Assembly: GCA_013368375.1 (NCBI GenBank)
Contig: JAACJP010000016.1
Span: 62,001-126,000 of the forward strand
Origin: Tricholomella constricta
Lineage: Eukaryota; Basidiomycota; Agaricomycetes; Agaricales; Lyophyllaceae
Length of the DNA stretch: 64,000 bases
Direction: 5' to 3'
The notes beneath the pieces are model-generated. The model was given only the letters and a program-made list of their open reading frames with translations, did not search any database and was not told the DNA's origin. The position numbers and the translations under genes were made by a program. Positions 25,728 to 37,163 of this stretch are shown in pieces; the first letter of the stretch is position 1, and the number at the start of each line of letters is the position of its first letter.

Positions 25728-26122
25728 TTACTCTGGCGTGACAAGAACAAGGACAAGGACATGACCAAGGACAAGGACAATGACAGTGGACACACATACA
25801 CCCACACACCCACCGTGACAGGACACGCACTGGAGGAAGCTCTGGGATATATCTTCCCAGGCCGCTATACCATATGTATGGTGCCCGACACCACGCACTG
25901 GCATCACATAATACATGGTAGGTCATGGTACACGGCCACCTGCACAGTGGGCTTGTGTGGTCTGTGGAGGTGTGGTGCGCATGCGGCGGGCGCAGTCGAC
26001 AAACGATTATGACGTCGGCAGACAGACACTGGTAGACGGACAGACAGACAGATGATGCGGACGGGTCAGCACTGTACACGCCCTTGAACTTGACTCGGCA
26101 GCGACAGGGGAAATTCATTTGG

Positions 26123-26326
26123 AGCGAGATGTGGTTGCGCGCTGTAACAAGTGGTGGACATGAAAATGATATGATATAGAACGATGCTGCTCATCTGGAA
26201 TCTTTGTTCCCTGGATATTGGCTCGCGTCAGGTCAGCGGCAGCGAAAATCTTTCGGCGCGAGATGTGGTTGCGCGCTGCAACGGTGGTGGACGTGAATTA
26301 AAATGATATGATAGAAATCGAACGAT
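26123..26326. repeat. Imperfect direct duplication of about 62-70 bp
   Basis: Copies at 26123-26184 and 26256-26326 both contain GAGATGTGGTTGCGCGCTG, then GGTGGAC and AAAATGATATGATA, in the same order with small insertions. They are separated by about 70 bp. Non-coding. Confidence 0.8.
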
Positions 26327-27702
26327 ACTTAAGTATCTGAGATCTGGAGACTTTTGCCGTGCATGTTCGTTACCGGCTCAGTTCAAGTTGTGATTGTGAG
26401 TTGTGAGTTGTGGGCTGACAGTGTGCGTGTGATCGAGGACAGCGAAGGACGTATGTAGCGTTTTGCAGTTTGAGTTGCTCGCTTGCGGTCCATTCTCGGC
26501 CTTTTCCGTCGTTTATCCTTTGTATTTTGCGTTTTGCGTTTGTCGTTTGTCAAGGCGCCAGCCGAGGGAGAAGGACACTGGACTGGAGAAAGCTCGGGGT
26601 CGTCGTATCGCAATGCAATTGCGATGGTTAAACACGGGCGATCATTTTATTTGCCGGCGGGCAAACAGGTGCCAGATGGGGTTAGCGCCCAACTGGACTG
26701 GGGCGCGCGTCTGTCGTTCAGTGGGCGACTGACTGTCGACTGAACATGACAATTGGCATTGCTGGCGTTTGGGTATTGATAGCTGGATTGGCAAGAAACT
26801 GTACAGTTGATGAGAATGAATGCTGGTGCTCCTGCTTTCCATGGCAGGCAGGATCGGTTGGGACTGTGGAGCACTGTTTTGCCGAATGGATGAGTTGCGG
26901 TTGAAACTTGGAACTTGGAGCCTGGGAACGCCATTGCGGCTCAGTTTTCCCCCGTTGTTCGTCCGCTGAGCACCCCAGCACGCGCGGGCTTCACGTCATG
27001 TTGAAATGATAGCGAATCAACGCGAATCGGGGCCACGCGGATAGAATCAGGGCTGCTGAGATGGCACAGTTATCGCGCTGTAGTATACACCTTATATATA
27101 TACGTGAATTCGCGGAGGGAGGGGCGCGGCGCGGGACGGCTCTGCGAGGGAGGAAGACTGGTCCGTGGACCACGGACCTTGCGAGATCCGTGCAACGATG
27201 CATCGGCTACACAGGACATAGGGACATAAACCCAAGATGTTGGGTGGAGTTTCCGTTCATCGGATGGCCCGGATAAAGTCCCTCTGACTTAAGTGGAAGC
27301 ACGTGCACGGAGCCATAGGCTTGATAGGTACCAGGAGAAAGAAATAGATGCGCAAGCTATGTTAGATCCTTGAACGCTTATCTGCCAATGATGGGTGGAG
27401 ATACTGCGAGTGTTTTGGGGTGGTCGGAAGCATGAAATCAGATAGCCGATGTCGCGTGTGCGGCTCGACACGAGAAAATAAACAACGTTGCTCGAGGATA
27501 GACAGGGTCGACGTGGGCATGAGAAGCGAGAGACATGGGATCGACCGTAATGTCCCGTAGTGTTGTCGGCGACAAGCACAAGAGGCATGGAGAGCGGAAG
27601 GCAATCACACAGTTTCGGCCGAAATAAATGACAGACACGTTCAGCAAGTTTAGGTATCGTAAATTTAGCCTTCACCTTGGTTCTTTCTATCTTTTCTAGG
27701 GT

Positions 27703-28622
27703 CTAGCTGTTGTTTCCCCGCCCCCACACCACCGATCGCACCTTGTCACCGGGATCACATTTCTGCAGCTGGTCGTAGTCGTACCAAACCAACGCCTCGT
27801 TTGAAGTAGCGACGATCGCGCGCTGCGAAAGCGAATATGCCGACGCTGTTACATTAAACGTCGCGTGGTCGTGGGTCTCGGCCGATGGTGAAGGGTGTTT
27901 GGGCCGGTAGCCGACGAGGAGCTGGTCGTGAATTAATTACTTTGAGCGAAATTGTGGGAGAGCGAGGGAACGCACGGTATCTGGGTACGTGACTGGCCTT
28001 CGAAATCGCACGTCTATGGACTTGAGGATAAGGGATACTCCTTGTCCTTTAATCATCGCTTCAGCCTTGGACGGCCCACCGAGCTCATGTCCAAGTGACA
28101 TCATCCATTTTATGCGACTCTGGAGAATATGTGGTCAGAAACACGTCTGTGGTGCAGGGTTCAGAGATTGTAGACTCACAGACTCGAAGAAGCGTACTAA
28201 GAGCCCAGGTTAGATATAACTTTGCTGCGTATTGATTCAAAAGGTGGATGCGACATACTGTAACGGACATTATTTACGTGTCTGTGGGACAGAAGATCAG
28301 CCAGTATGCATGGTGCTTATGCACCACGTCGAGAGAACTCACTGAAACGAATCCTGGTCTCCCCAAACAATTCGTTGTTCCCAGAACGAAGCCGGATCAA
28401 ATCCGGCGTCCATTAGTTTCTGTTGAGCTTCCTCTAGTGGATCTATCGTTCCCTCGTCAGGCGAAGCTGGGCCGTTAGTTCCTGGTGGTATGTGGAATGG
28501 AGATGAGGGATCCCGAAACGCAGCCTGGAGTGCCTGGAGAACGAAAGACGGTCATAACTCGAATTGAACAGAAGAACGTGATGTACGGACACTGATTGTC
28601 TTGTGACGCGTGCGCAAGGCAT
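27703..28622 (-). CDS. Hotdog-fold acyl-CoA thioesterase-like protein
   Basis: Six exons (28622-28587, 28533-28343, 28281-28259, 28196-28180, 28119-27976, 27921-27703) give 209 residues with every junction in phase. Splicing rebuilds FWEQRIVWGDQDSFQ, HVNNVRY, RFFESSRIKWM, SLGHELGGP, IDVRFRRPVTYPDT and ALVWYDYDQLQKCDPGDK. The WGDxDxFxHVNNVxYxRFFE signature is that of 4-hydroxybenzoyl-CoA thioesterase-type hotdog enzymes, with the Asp of WGDQD as the likely catalytic residue. It would hydrolyse an acyl thioester; the substrate is unknown. Exons of 23 and 17 nt make it invisible as a long open frame. The start is uncertain: an upstream ATG at 28668 opens a mitochondrial-presequence-like MQLLRCCRRTIPTSFNALRT, but its frame does not join the second exon with the splice sites I can see. 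Confidence 0.85.
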
Positions 28623-28668
28623 TGAAGCTGGTTGGAATGGTTCTTCTACAACAACGAAGGAGTTGCAT

Positions 28669-29723
28669 GGTTGATGGCGAGGGCCGAGGTTAGATGCGAA
28701 AACAGTAAAGGTTCACGGAACTTAGAGGAGTAATCCGTCTGTTGCGGGGCATGCCAAGCGAGCAGCATCGCACAACAGTGACAAATACATGGGTGGTTGA
28801 ACTTTTCCCGCTCCAGTCCGATTGAACTGGTATCTGCCCTCCTCCAAGTTTGTCCCTTTCATGCCTACTCAGCAAAGTTAAAAAAACTTGTATGATTTTC
28901 TGTTTTTTGGATGCTACTATCGAACCCTGTCGTCTGGAATTGTTACCTCCCAGGAAGACGCGTGGCACATAAGCTATCCAAGCTCCTGCTCTCTGTCAGT
29001 GTATCTTGTGCTCCGTTGCTTCTCTGGTGTCTGCTTTCGTCGTGTTTCTCGGAATCCAACATGCATAGCAACATCTTGAAATCGCCGGAAAGCCCTGCGT
29101 AGAACCACTTCGCTGTACCGAAAGTACCACGGTTCCTACATGGCTTGCGAAGTGCGCGAAGGCTTTCTCAAGTCTTTCACTGCGCTTCGACACCGTTTGA
29201 CCTCGTCGTTCGTGGCAATGTCTTGACATTTGCGGAAGAAAAACGCGGTCACATGATCGGTCCAAATTGGAATCAAACGCGAAACATCCTCCTCGCACAA
29301 TCAGGGCATTCCGATGCAGCTGCAACGACGATATTATCACATTTCTCTCCAGTTCATGCGTAAATCAGCCCTGGAAGTCTAGAGCAGCAGGCGCGCATCA
29401 CCTCGTTTATGACGATGGGCTGCTGAATGTGCTCGTCGCGGTGGCTGACAGCGAGCTGCCAAAAGACGCGATCGATTGCCCCGAACCAAAGTGGAACAAA
29501 TAGTCGGCCGTCCTATAAAAACCTTCCTCGCTCAAGACGAACCCCCCATTCTTTCTTCCTTTATACCTTCATCTTCTCTTGATCCTGGTGATCATTTTTG
29601 CTCGCCTTTTTCAACTTCAACCTTTCAAACCTTTACTTTCTACAACCTACCCCACACAGACTTCGTCTTACTTTACTCACCTTCCCGCATACATTCATCT
29701 CCGCCTTTAAACAGTCATCAATC
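28669..29723. other. Intergenic region, divergent promoters
   Basis: Separates the thioesterase gene (minus) from the secreted Ser-rich protein gene (plus). No gene recognised. A TATA box and a CT-rich leader lie at its right end. Confidence 0.5.
29514..29520 (+). promoter_or_regulatory. TATA box of secreted Ser/Ala-rich protein gene
   Basis: TATAAAA about 210 bp before the ATG at 29724, followed by a pyrimidine-rich stretch typical of strong fungal promoters and a long 5' UTR. This suggests a highly expressed, regulated gene. Confidence 0.5.
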
Positions 29724-31413
29724 ATGGTCGCTCTTACCCCTCGCTTCGCCGTCCTCGGTGCCTTCGTCTCTCTTGCCTCCTTCTCGCTTGCACCTCTGTC
29801 CGCCGGTGCCGTTGCTATTCACAAGTCGTCGAAGGACCCTCGCGACGTCGCGGAGCCTCTGCCTTTGTCTCTTCCCGCCGATGAGTCGAAGTCATCAGAG
29901 AGTACCGACACGAGCAGCACACAGCAAGAGAATTCCAACAAAGCGGTCCGTTTTTTTTGCGCATATATCCACCTTTTTAGTGGCTGACGTATCCCGCTTC
30001 TAGCGTTTCGCCACCTGGCCTCCCGCCAGTGGCCTCTTCCGCCTTGCTCAACTTAAGGCGAAGAAACGCCACCACCACGAGGGCGAGATTCTCGATATCG
30101 ACATTCCTAACGTCATCGAGATTGAGGTCGGCAGGAAACGTAGCGAACAGCAGCATTTCCACTCCCGCCGTGCTCGCATCGTAATCCCTGGCAAACATGG
30201 AGCATCATACTATGTCTCGCCTTCTCGCAAACACAAACACCGGAAGCATAGTGGCCGCGTTCACCGAAGGGACCACGGCGGTGTCGAAGGGATTGTTGAC
30301 ATCATGGTAAGTGACTCGCTATTTTTGCTTTCGAGTCTTGCTAAATGCTTCACAAACGCTCAGAGTCCGGATTCTGGCGTCCCGACCGGGAAAAAGATTG
30401 GGTCTCTAGAGATGGTTCCAATGTCAGACGGCACCTATGTTCTCAACGCGTCGGAGAACAGCGCTACCCATATGTTCCTCGTCAATGCACCTTCGTCGTC
30501 CCGGGCACAGTCCGAAACGCCCACCGACGCCGACGCCGATGTTCCTGTCATGCTTCAAGTTGATATGTACGATGCCTCATCGGAGACCGCTGCTCCGATC
30601 GATTTCTGCACTACTTACAACATCAAGGCCTCGGACGCTGAACCGCTCACTGTGCAGAAATGCGTCTTCGCCCAACCCAACGAGGAAACGAACGGCGAGA
30701 CGAGTCAGGTGTTTGCTTACAATGGAAAGACGGGAGTCCTTCGACCATTCTGGTTCAAGCCTGCTCAAGACGATCAAACCAGCGACAGTGCTCAGCGTGT
30801 TTTGGAGAGGGATGATGCTGCGTCTACTCGGAACGTAACGCTCATGTTCGTGCCCACTGCGCCACAAGCCGCGAACGTCCAAGATACAACGCCGTCCCCC
30901 AACGCGAGCGCTGTGACCTCAACTATGACTACCACTGTGACTGTAACTGGAACTCCTTCGGCTTCTGTCTCCGCGGCGGACGTCATGGTCACATCAAGCC
31001 TGGAGCCCTCGCCCAGCTCGACTGACGCAGCCTTGACTTCGACGGCCAACGGATCTGCGCCCACTGCCGCCTCTGCTGGAGCACTCGACGTTCAGGTTGT
31101 CGGACCTCCCAGCTCATCGACCTCTGTGGTTGCATCCTCCTCTGAAGCAGCGGCTGCGCCCACGACGACGATCAATGCCCAAGACGTCGCCTCAAGCATC
31201 GCCGCTTCTTCCTCTTCTGCGCCTGCCTCCGCCATGGATGCTTCATTGACGGTTACTTCTACTGCTTCTGTCGATGCGCCTTCCTCGACTGCGAGCTCTT
31301 CAACTGCTGCCTTTGACGACGCCACTGCATCGACCAGCACCGAGTCGTCTGCTGCACCGACGATGACTCCGTTTAGCACCGAGCCTTACAAGTGGGTTTT
31401 CAGACGCGAGTAG
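29724..31413 (+). CDS. Secreted Ser/Thr/Ala-rich protein with basic His/Arg segment
   Basis: Exons 29724-29945, 30004-30306 and 30364-31413 encode 524 residues. The N-terminus is a clear signal peptide (hydrophobic core AVLGAFVSLASFSLAPL, cleavage probably after AGAVA). Next is an acidic Ser-rich stretch, then a basic region in exon 2 rich in Lys, His and Arg (KAKKRHHH, RKHKHRKHSGRVHRR) with several dibasic sites of the kind cut by Kex2. A middle region (GKKIGSLEMVPMSDGTYVLN, LQVDMYDASS, DFCTTYNIKASDAEPLTVQKC) looks folded. The C-terminal half is a Ser/Thr/Ala-rich mucin-like tail likely to be O-glycosylated. There is no C-terminal hydrophobic tail, so no GPI signal. The first intron donor is GTCCGT. 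Not recognised as a named family; likely extracellular or wall-associated. Confidence 0.8.
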
Positions 31414-31590
31414 ATTGTAGTCATGTACGCTTTGACTGGAATATTACGTTTAGACTGATATGTGAGCGGATAAAGAACGTCCATGTTACGTAACTCTCGA
31501 TCACCTGGGCCGGAGCTTCCAACGACCGCGAGTCAAAATTTAACAGCCTGAGGCAGGCTTAGAGGCAAGCCCTCCTTATACCTTTTAACT

Positions 31591-32973
31591 ATGAACGCGA
31601 TCTCTTCAGAACGTGTTCTGAGTATTCAATCTCATGTTGTCTACGGATACGTTGGAGGAAAGGCTGCCGTATTTCCTCTCCAATGCCTTGGCTATGATGT
31701 CGATGTGAGCAAGCCTCCTCGCTGGATAACGGCACCAGAATTGACGCCCTCACAAGGTCGTCAATACGGTCCATTTTTCCAACCATGCTGGTGAGTGCTA
31801 TTATGCCATACCACGTCGTATCAGGTTCGAAATCCTCCGTTTACCAGGTTATGGCCGGTCCGGTGGTACCAAGGCCACAGCGGCTGAATTAAATGATGTC
31901 TTTGAAGGAATGGAGCGCAATGAACTTATGGCTCCTACGCGACTCCTCACAGGCATCACACCTCCTTGTTGCGTACACTATCCCCTGCTTATATCCGACC
32001 ATCATGTGCAGGTTACGTCCCGAGTGCTGAAGGTCTCTCTGCCGTCGCGGCACTCGCACGCAGGCTGAAGCGCGAAAGGCCCGAGCTTATATACCTCTTG
32101 GATCGTGCGTGCTGTGTCTTTTGGCGGTTCGAGGCGACGTGACTGACGTGCTGCGTACAGCCGTCATGGGCGACGCCGGCAGGCTCTACGTCGCTGCGGA
32201 TGTTATACCCATATACCGGGAGATGCTCCCGCTCGCCACCATTATCGCACCCAACTGGTTCGAAGTGGAGTACGTAACAATGGCCTAGTCATTCCGAACG
32301 AACCTCATGAACTGATTTGTCGGGTTTACTGTGCAGAACGCTGACGCAGGTTAAACTAGAGGACCTCCCGTCTCTCCGCAAGGCCTTCTCGATCCTCCAC
32401 GACACATACCACGTCCCGAATGTCATCATCACTTCCATCCCACTTACGCCCTGGCTCTACAACGCTCTCCCGCCAGCGATCCAACCATCGTCAGACTCAG
32501 AGTACCTCCTCTGTATCGCGTCCTCACGTGTCTTGCCCTCCTCTCTACCCGTTGTCTACGCACAGTGCGTGCCCCTCCTCCCCGGCTACTTCTCCGGCGT
32601 CGGCGACCTCTTCTCCGCGCTTCTCCTCGCTCACTTCCACAGCCCGTCCTCCCCAGCTACCATTCCTAATTTAATCTCCACTTCCACTTCCACTTCCACC
32701 GTACCACACCCACAGACACCCCTCGCACACGCCGCGGCATACGCCCTCGCCACGACACACCACATCCTGCGCCTCACGCACGCACACGCGATCACCCTCC
32801 CCGCCAAGGAACGCGCGCCCACGGACGACGAGGCGGACGCTGCGGAGCCGCTGCGCAAGACCCGGCGTATGCGCGGGCGCGAGCTCAGGCTTGTGCAGGG
32901 GCAGGCGGCGATCCGCGGCGAGGGTGTGGAGGTACGCCCGATGGGGGTCTGGGAGAATTTCTGGGATGTATGA
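31591..32973 (+). CDS. PDXK: Pyridoxal kinase
   Basis: Six exons (31591-31704, 31757-31790, 31848-31952, 32012-32104, 32161-32269, 32337-32973) give 363 residues. It phosphorylates pyridoxal, pyridoxine and pyridoxamine with ATP in the cytosol (vitamin B6 salvage). The family signatures are present in order: [18 protein letters not shown] at the N-terminus, [38 protein letters not shown] and the nucleotide and catalytic loop [18 protein letters not shown] with its GxGD aspartate. The third intron (31953-32011) needs a GC donor: GC-AG splicing restores [11 protein letters not shown], whereas the nearest GT donor would insert five extra residues there. The C-terminal third is longer than bacterial homologues, with a Ser/Thr run and an Arg-rich segment. 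Confidence 0.93.
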
Positions 32974-33313
32974 GTGGTGGGAGAGGCTGGGTGTCGGTGC
33001 GAGGTGTCGAAAGGCTGGAGGGGAGTGTTTCATCTTCATATATCATGGTTTATTACCCGGGATGGATCTGAGGAGGAATAGATTAGAGTACTAATGGAGC
33101 AAGGATGCAAATGTGGCCGGTGACGACTGCGTGATTGATCGCTCACACAGCAATAGTCTCAATGGTATGACCACACCTGCCTCTGGCCATATCCCTTCTC
33201 GCTCCTCCTACGATGAGCATCAAACGATGTCAACCTGATTCAATTAAGTACTGTGTTCCCCTGTTCCATACCCTATTCTACAGCATACATCACTACCAGC
33301 ACGAGGTGCTCAC
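32974..33313. other. Convergent 3' intergenic region
   Basis: 340 bp between the pyridoxal kinase stop and the ARP2 stop, which face each other. It should contain both terminators. No other element seen. Confidence 0.6.
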
Positions 33314-34895
33314 TTACTCAGGGCGCCCGAGCTTTGCGAGCGCGCGCTCGCCTTGCTCAAACCACTCCTCGCGCGTTATCCAGAACTCCTCCCTGTTTTT
33401 CATGATGTCCGCAAGGACGGCGCCGCCGAGGAACACCATGTGCTTCCGGCGCGGGGGATCCTCGATCTTGATCTTGAATTTCTGTAGACAAGGAGGGGGG
33501 GGGGGGTAGTGGTTAGCCGCTTCGTGTCCAGATGGTCAGGAAAGACGGCGAAAGACGCACGTTGAGCCGCGTGGGGTCGCCGTTGAGCACGCGCGTGAGG
33601 TAGAGCTGCTTCATCTCCTTCTCGAGGCGGCTGGGGAGGCCGGGGTACATGCTCGAACCGCCGGAGAGCACGACGTGCTTGTAGAGATCTGTGCGGATGT
33701 CCACGGCCGCATTCTGGATTGTCTGGAAAAGCATTTCTATTGGAGACGGGAGGTTGGGTAAGGATCAAACGGGAAGGGAGCACACGACGCACCTGCCACA
33801 CCGGGCTGCTCCACGTCGACGAGGTGCGGCTGGAACATGCATTCCGGGGCTTCGAAGCGTTCTGAACCGACTTTGATCGTGCGTCCGTCTGGGAGCTATC
33901 CAGAGAAGATTTGGAGTTGGCCGATTATTCAGATCAGATGTGGACGGCTTACAGTGTAGTTCTCCACAAGTACCGTTGTCTCTTCGGAAAGTCGAGTATC
34001 CATCTCAAGGTCGTAGCTATCGTGGTCGGTATATCAACCAAGGAACATCATAGAGGACGGATTGCGCACCTAATGTAACAGAGTTTTTCCTTGATTTCTC
34101 GGACGGTCTCGAAGTCGGCCGTACGGTTGAAGGCGTAGCCGCGCATGAGCAGTAGTTTGATGAGATATCGTGTCACATCCCGGCCTGCAATGTCAAGCCG
34201 GCGGGTGAGATGAGGTAGGGAGAACCCGTCGTACACCGGCACAATATGCGTCACTCCATCACCCGAGTCCACCACCACACCCGTCGTCAAACCTACCCGA
34301 CGTCAGATCATCTATTCACCATATCCACACAACCCAACCACGCACCTTGCGCATACAGCGTCAGCACCGCCTGGATCGCGACGTACACGCCCTCGAACCC
34401 GTACTCCTCAAACATGACCTGGCACATCTTCGCCCGGTTCGCGCGCGGGTTCATCGGGGGCTCCGTGAGCAGCACCTTGCGCCCGCGCGGGTCCACGCGC
34501 AGCTTCTCGTCGAACGTATAGTTCCACAGGTGCTTCATGTCTTCCCAGTTGCGCACGATGCCGTGCTCCATCGGCTGCGTCACCTGCAGATAGTTGCGGT
34601 TCTGCGCGGCCTCGTCGCCGATCATGATGTCCTTGATCACGGCAGACCCGACGCGCTCTTCTGCGCGCAGGATCGGGCGCCCAACGATGGAGGGGAATAC
34701 TGTGGAGGTCCTGTGGGCATAGGAATGGAAAGCTAGCTTAATCTGGGCGTACCATGTTCGGGGAAGTTGGAGCCTGCGTATCCGACTTTGACGAACTGCG
34801 GAGAACATGGTATGGGTCATTGGAGAGCTTATGAGGAGAATAGATGAGCTTACACCGGTACCGTTGTCGACGACGAGAGGGGGCCCTGGATCCAT
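33314..34895 (-). CDS. ARP2: Actin-related protein 2 (Arp2/3 complex subunit)
   Basis: Eight exons (34895-34854, 34795-34753, 34699-34346, 34292-34070, 34016-33953, 33895-33793, 33736-33561, 33481-33314) give 390 residues, the usual Arp2 length. The actin fold is intact: VVDNGTG phosphate loop 1, [51 protein letters not shown], the second phosphate loop [44 protein letters not shown] and [19 protein letters not shown]. The last motif and YAGSNFPEH separate Arp2 from actin and Arp3. It is an ATP-binding subunit of the Arp2/3 complex, which nucleates branched actin filaments for endocytosis and polar growth. The tail after the last actin motif ([18 protein letters not shown]) is Arp2-like. Confidence 0.96.
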
Positions 34896-37163
34896 TGCAG
34901 AGCTGGGCGATGGGTGGATCAGGAGGTGATTGAAAGCAGAAATGTGTTTGGTGACGCTTGTCAGCGACTTGATCTCCTTCACTCAACTTCTCAGCAGCTG
35001 GATGGGAGTCAGCTCTTCGTACATTGCAACTCAAGCTCAACGTTCTCAGGCAGAGGCATCTAAGGATTCATGAGACTTGCGTATTGAAGTGTCTTGCCCC
35101 ACGCAGAAGCCACAAAAGCGAGGGCGATAGCTATGTAGCTCCTTTGGGCACGTCGAGATCTCTCCATTGACTCGCATTGCTCTGCCTTCTTCGCACCACC
35201 TATAAACTGCATCTTCTGATTCCCGTTCGTCGCGTCTATACTCCGTCGTTGTTCAGTCTGATTCGTCAAGAGTCTTTCTCCAATTAAAGAGAGGACACGG
35301 TGTATCCAATACCCCGTACCAGTTAGATCTGTTTGTAGCCAACTACTTGACTATCATCTTGACAGCCTCGGAACTGGGCTTCTGCTTGGAGCCATCAAGT
35401 AATAATACGGTCGGGAGCGGGTTATGCACCCTTCGGTGAGCTTTTTTTTTCGGGCTCATCGATGTCCCTTCTGTCTGCTCCCCTCCTGTACTTGTCCTTG
35501 CGTTCTTCCTCTTTCCTGTCGCTTTGTATCATTGATAGGATTCGCTGAATCGTTCCTTCCACAGCTTCTCCCGGATTCAGGCTTATAAGGAGTCAAATAA
35601 CACACTCGAGCCCAACTCATCTACTGGCAAACATAATCAACATGTGTCAAAGGCTGACCATCTTTGAAACGTCGACTGTGGCTGCTTGATGAGTCACCAC
35701 CCGTCCCCCTCAACCATTTACCAAACGTCCGTTAAATGTAACTTAATCCAAGGTCAGTACGCCCTGTGATTTATTCCGTAGCTCTCGATCTGATAGTTCT
35801 GGCCATTAGATATTCTCAAGCTTACTATGTTCTTGAAGGACCCGACTCAGTAGCATCGCGGGGAAATGGGGTGGAAACCTGCAAGCGGGGTTTCTATGAC
35901 CAACACAGAAGCCATGAATCGTGCGTTGGCAGCTGTGGAGGCAAGGGCAGCGCATCGGGTGAATCCAAGACGTCCTCCTCGCTCCTCCTCCCAAACCCTT
36001 CTCTTCGAGGCTCTCGTCCTAACGGGGAAGCATATATATATCAGGAAGCTCATAACATTGACATGATTGCGCGCTGCCTGATATAATTTCCTTGTTAGGA
36101 CGGAGAAAAGGGTCCGGGTGGATGGCAAAGGGGAGCTGGATTTAGTGACACGTTCAATCCTCATGTCATTATACTGATTGTCCCGAAATGCTTGGGATAT
36201 CGAGGCGTGCAGCCATGCTATCGTGAACTTGATGAAGAATCTGTCTGCTTTATTCATCAAGAAGCTTAGCCAAGCGTAGACTTGTCAACTTGGGCAAAGT
36301 ATGTACCTCTCAAACTTCGATCAAGATTCAAGGGGGAGAACATCGAGGGGAACGAGGACTCAAGTTGTTTCATCAATTTGCCTCAGCCTCAAGGGGGTCC
36401 ACATGGTAGCCTAGCCTTCCAACCCTGGTATTTTTGCAACGAGGCATTGCGAGATTTGAGCTGGTAGGTCGCAGAGTCAGCCTACATATCCATAGTTCTT
36501 CAATCATACACAGGGAGTAGACCGCAAAGTCGATTTTTAACGGCATGAAGTGAAGTAAGCCGTAGCACCACACCATGCCCGTTTTCCAGTCTTAGAACTG
36601 GCCATGAGATGCGTTTCTCGAAGCCGCTTACCCCATCAAACGACTCTGAGATGTCGATGTTTTCTTTCAAAAGTGACGGTGATTCACCAGCATCAGATAG
36701 GCTGACCACGCCGCCTCACCTTTCAGACTTGCACAATACAAGTTGCGCGCTTCAAATTGGGATTCAACTATATAACTACCTTGAGCTTCAGCATGCTATT
36801 TTCCCATCTCCAGGGAACTGTCGCTCCGGTTTTTCTACCCCTTCTCGACCCGCTCCTCACTCGAAATCCGAATAGGATGAGGGGCCGTCTTGGCGGCCTC
36901 GGTTTTAGGCTACACCTTGAGCTTCGTTGCAAAGGTTGCCACCACCTAAACCGAGGACAGACAAGAGTCTCGTTGAGTACTGTCATCAAATTGAAGTAAA
37001 CGAGGCATAAAGCTTAAAGCGGAAAAAATCCACTGGAGAACAGGCTCTGATGGTCAGGGTTTTTTGGGTACTGCATTCTGTCTCGACAGTCTTCAGGATG
37101 AACAAAAGCAGTTACAATGTGTTACAATTCAACGGTATACATAACTTAGTAATAGCGCAAACC
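34896..37163. other. Intergenic region
   Basis: About 2.3 kb upstream of ARP2 and downstream of the PD-(D/E)XK-like gene. Frames of up to about 137 codons occur but none shows a domain, signal peptide or convincing splice structure. The part nearest 34896 should hold the ARP2 promoter. Confidence 0.5.

Larger units (their letters stand above)
24474..27702. other. Long intergenic region with repeats
   Basis: About 3.2 kb without a supportable gene. It has a 12-bp perfect inverted repeat (25694-25727), AAGGAC hexamer repeats (about 25745-25785), a TATG run near 25626-25642 and a diverged direct duplication (26123-26184 and 26256-26326). Short frames on both strands lack recognisable domains. 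Confidence 0.55.

Noticed and set aside
27289..27675. 128-codon minus-strand frame downstream of the thioesterase gene
   Set aside because: No domain or splice connection to the thioesterase, whose stop codon precedes it.
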